A program made the translations under genes and the position numbers. From assembly GCA_947445035.1 (NCBI GenBank), contig CANFCK010000017.1, forward strand, positions 37,564 through 101,563: a DNA stretch of 64,000 nucleotides. Reading direction: 5' to 3'. This DNA is from Deltaproteobacteria bacterium. Lineage in GTDB: Bacteria; Myxococcota_A; UBA796; SXON01. The notes below the pieces were generated by a model. The model did no database searches. It saw only the letters and a list, made by a program, of their open reading frames with translations, and had not been told where the DNA came from. Positions 62,236 to 64,000 of this stretch are shown piece after piece. The first letter of the stretch is position 1. Each line of letters opens with the position of its first letter.

Positions 62236-63138
62236 ATGAACCCAACGGGACACTCGCCGGTCCGCACCGGGTTTGCGGCGGCGGACGATGGCCTGAAGTT
62301 GTACTGGCGTGCCGTCGGTGCCGGTCCTGTGCTTCTATGCAACAATGGGGTCGGCGTCTCCACGTTTTTCTGGAGCTACTTCACCGAACGATTCGCCGAC
62401 CGCTATACCATCGTCCTTTGGGATTATCGGGGTCATGGCCGGAGCGATGCCCTGCCCGACCCCACCTGCGGCGAGGTGAGCGTGCTTCGCCACACGCGCG
62501 ACATGCTCGCGGTGATGGATGCGGCCGGGCTGGACGAGGCGGTGGTCTGTGGCCACTCGATGGGGTGTCAGGTGGGGCTGGAAGCGTGGCGGGAGCATGC
62601 CGCTCGCATCCGCGGCTACGTCCTGATCCTCGGTACCGCCGGCCGCGCGCTGGAGACCTTCGCCGACAACCCCCGGAGCCCATTCTTCTTCAAGCTCGCC
62701 GGGAAGCTCGTGGCGCGACTCGGGGAGCGCACGCACGCCTTGGCGCGGCCGATCCTGCGCTCGCGGATCGCCTGGCTTTTCACCCGTCGGGCCAAGCTCG
62801 TCGACCCGCTCTACACCAGCAAGAGCGACTTTGCGCCGTACCTGGAGCACCTCGCCGCTCTCGACCTCCGCATGTTCATCCGCACCGTCAATGCGATGCA
62901 GCAACACGACGCCTGGGACCTGCTGCCCAGCGTTTCGGTCCCGGTCTTGATCGTCGGCGCCGAGTGCGATGCGTTCACCCCGATTCGGCTGAGCAAGTCG
63001 ATGGCCGCGTCCATCCCTGGCGCCGAACTCCTGGTTTTGGCGGATGCCAGCCACGCCGCCATCATCGAGCAGCCGGAGACGATCAACCACCGCGTCGAGC
63101 GTTTCTTGCGCGAGCGTCAGCCCTTCGCGATGCGATGA
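62236..63138 (+). CDS. Alpha/beta-fold hydrolase
   Basis: A 300-residue hydrolase. The nucleophile elbow GHSMGC has Ser108. The strand VLWDYRGHGRSDALP precedes it, and the oxyanion NNGVGVSTFFWSYF region comes early. The acid Asp is expected in IVGAECDAFTPI and the His in ADASHAAIIEQPE. There is no signal peptide, so it is probably cytosolic. It could act on an ester, lactone or thioester. It is coupled to birA by ATGA overlap. The substrate is not known. Confidence 0.88.
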   Translation: MNPTGHSPVRTGFAAADDGLKLYWRAVGAGPVLLCNNGVGVSTFFWSYFTERFADRYTIVLWDYRGHGRSDALPDPTCGEVSVLRHTRDMLAVMDAAGLDEAVVCGHSMGCQVGLEAWREHAARIRGYVLILGTAGRALETFADNPRSPFFFKLAGKLVARLGERTHALARPILRSRIAWLFTRRAKLVDPLYTSKSDFAPYLEHLAALDLRMFIRTVNAMQQHDAWDLLPSVSVPVLIVGAECDAFTPIRLSKSMAASIPGAELLVLADASHAAIIEQPETINHRVERFLRERQPFAMR

Positions 63139-63800
63139 TTCACCGGGTCGGGGTCGTCGACTCCACCCAGCGCGTCGCACGCGACCTGGCCGCGAGTGGC
63201 GCACCGCATGGCACCGCGGTCGTGGCCGAGGCTCAGACGGAGGGGAGGGGCCGGCTTGGGCGCGCATGGACGAGTGAGCCAGGGGAGAACCTGCTTTTAT
63301 CGGTGATCCTGCGCCCCTTGGGTCCGATTTCCGAGGCGCCGCTTCTGAGCCTTGGCGCGGCGGCCGGGCTGGCGATCCGGTTCGATTTGCGGGTGAAATG
63401 GCCGAACGATCTGTTGTGTCGCGATGGACGAAAGGTGGGCGGGCTGCTGGCCGAGTTGGAGACCGACGGCGAGCGTGTCCGCCACGTGATCCTGGGGCTG
63501 GGCCTCAATGTGAACCAGCGCGTGTTTCCGGAAGGAATTGCGGCGGCTTCGCTCGCGGAGCTGAGCGGGTCGCGACTGGTGGTGGAGGAGGTGGCGGAGG
63601 CCGCTATCGCCTCGATTTTGGCGTGGTCATCGCATCCGGCGCGGTTGGATCAGTGGCGAGCGCATGCGCATACGCTCGGCCGCCGCGTGCGGGTGGGCAA
63701 CCGAGAAGGCGTCGCGACCGGAATCCGTGACGACGGTGCGCTGCTCCTGGACGGGGTGCCGGTGCTCACCGGGGATGTGGAGCTGGTCAGGGGAGGGTGA
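63135..63800 (+). CDS. birA: Biotin-[acetyl-CoA-carboxylase] ligase
   Basis: BirA activates biotin with ATP and attaches it to the carrier protein of acetyl-CoA carboxylase. The 221-residue protein has the biotin/ATP loop GRGRLGRAWTSEPGENLLLSV (the G-R-G-R-x-G signature) and KWPNDLL, and it ends with a small C-terminal SH3-like domain. It lacks the N-terminal DNA-binding domain of the E. coli protein, so it should be an enzyme only. ATG 63135 overlaps the hydrolase stop as ATGA. Confidence 0.95.
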   Translation: MIHRVGVVDSTQRVARDLAASGAPHGTAVVAEAQTEGRGRLGRAWTSEPGENLLLSVILRPLGPISEAPLLSLGAAAGLAIRFDLRVKWPNDLLCRDGRKVGGLLAELETDGERVRHVILGLGLNVNQRVFPEGIAAASLAELSGSRLVVEEVAEAAIASILAWSSHPARLDQWRAHAHTLGRRVRVGNREGVATGIRDDGALLLDGVPVLTGDVELVRGG

Positions 63801-63874
63801 GGGCCGCGTCGCGATTTTACCGCTGAGGCGAGGGGAGGCCTCGGAGTCCGTCGGCGGTTGGGCCCGCGCCCGCC

Positions 63875-64000
63875 TCATCCGCGCGGTACGCGAAGCGCGC
63901 GGGCGAGGGCCCGTTCCGTATCGGGGCTGGTGAGGCCGTCGATCCGCGCGAGCGCGAGGCCGTGGATCGTCGAGGCCAGATAGGCAGCGCGGTCGGGATC
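63875..64000 (-). CDS. C-terminal end of a TetR-family regulator
   Basis: The frame enters from the right edge and stops at TGA (63877-63875 on the minus strand), giving 41 residues. YLASTIHGLALARIDGLTS closely matches YLASAIHGLSLARIDGVAG at the end of the TetR protein at 19389-20006, so this is a paralogue. Only the C-terminal part is visible. Confidence 0.7.
   Translation of the reverse strand, partial: DPDRAAYLASTIHGLALARIDGLTSPDTERALARALRVPRG

Overview
The window is 64 kb of GC-rich, gene-dense bacterial chromosome. It carries about 60 protein genes and no rRNA, tRNA, CRISPR array or insertion sequence that I could see. The gene families point to Myxococcota or a close deltaproteobacterial relative. 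Evidence includes a MYXO-CTERM-like sorting tail on one amidase, a MopE-like protein with 'DCDD...PGA..E.CN...DDDCDG' repeats followed by FG-GAP repeats, a PilZ protein of the type frequent in myxobacteria, a Ser/Thr kinase fused to a P-loop domain, a hybrid histidine kinase, many large lipoproteins, and an AgmX/PglI-type lipoprotein. This placement rests on family recognition only.

Layout. 1-1.2 kb: the end of an unidentified gene, then ygfZ. 1.3-6.6 kb (minus): an operon of two ArsA-type ATPases, a secreted protein and coaE, followed by a large repeat lipoprotein. 6.8-9.5 kb (plus): a zinc-ribbon protein, folD, a truncated secreted protein, three palindromic repeats, and a lipoprotein gene broken by TGA. 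9.6-15.5 kb (minus): an Omp85-type barrel, a radical SAM protein, two small unknowns and a VWA protein. 15.7-20 kb: an amidase behind a perfect sigma-54 promoter, an S4 protein, an SGNH-like protein, an Nfu-N protein and a TetR regulator. 20-25.8 kb (mostly minus): a degenerate prenyl-synthase homologue, nadE, a MATE exporter, small envelope proteins and an FtsB-like protein. 25.9-34.3 kb: a PF10023-type lipoprotein, a sigma factor, an AgmX-type lipoprotein and second amidase, gcvP and a site-2 protease. 34.3-39.9 kb: lspA, two cyclophilins, and arsenosugar-type genes (arsS and CMD) coupled to a VWA lipoprotein. 39.9-51.3 kb: a hybrid kinase, a DUF4340 protein, grpE, and an operon of MopE-like protein, two unusual GTPases and a lipoprotein. 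51.3-64 kb: a palindrome-rich spacer, a lone N6-adenine methyltransferase, a BPI-like lipoprotein with an S9 peptidase, a kynureninase-like enzyme, a kinase/P-loop fusion, a PilZ protein, an alpha/beta hydrolase with birA, and the end of a second TetR gene.

How it works together. Many genes are translationally coupled, with ATGA, GTGA, TTGA or TGATG junctions. Envelope biology dominates: roughly a dozen lipoproteins, signal peptidase II, a site-2 protease, two peptidoglycan amidases and a beta-barrel. Housekeeping genes (coaE, folD, nadE, gcvP, grpE, birA) are scattered among them.

Most notable: (1) a TAG/TAN hexamer sits almost exactly 12 bases before the start codon of many genes, suggesting widespread leaderless transcription; (2) two adjacent GTPases share a paired change in the nucleotide site (P-loop GK[S/T] to GKD, and DxPG to NxPG); (3) a lipoprotein has the two-domain organisation of the eukaryotic BPI/LBP lipid-binding family; (4) three palindromic elements lie between two damaged genes; (5) lipoprotein signal peptides are extremely short and lack positive charge.
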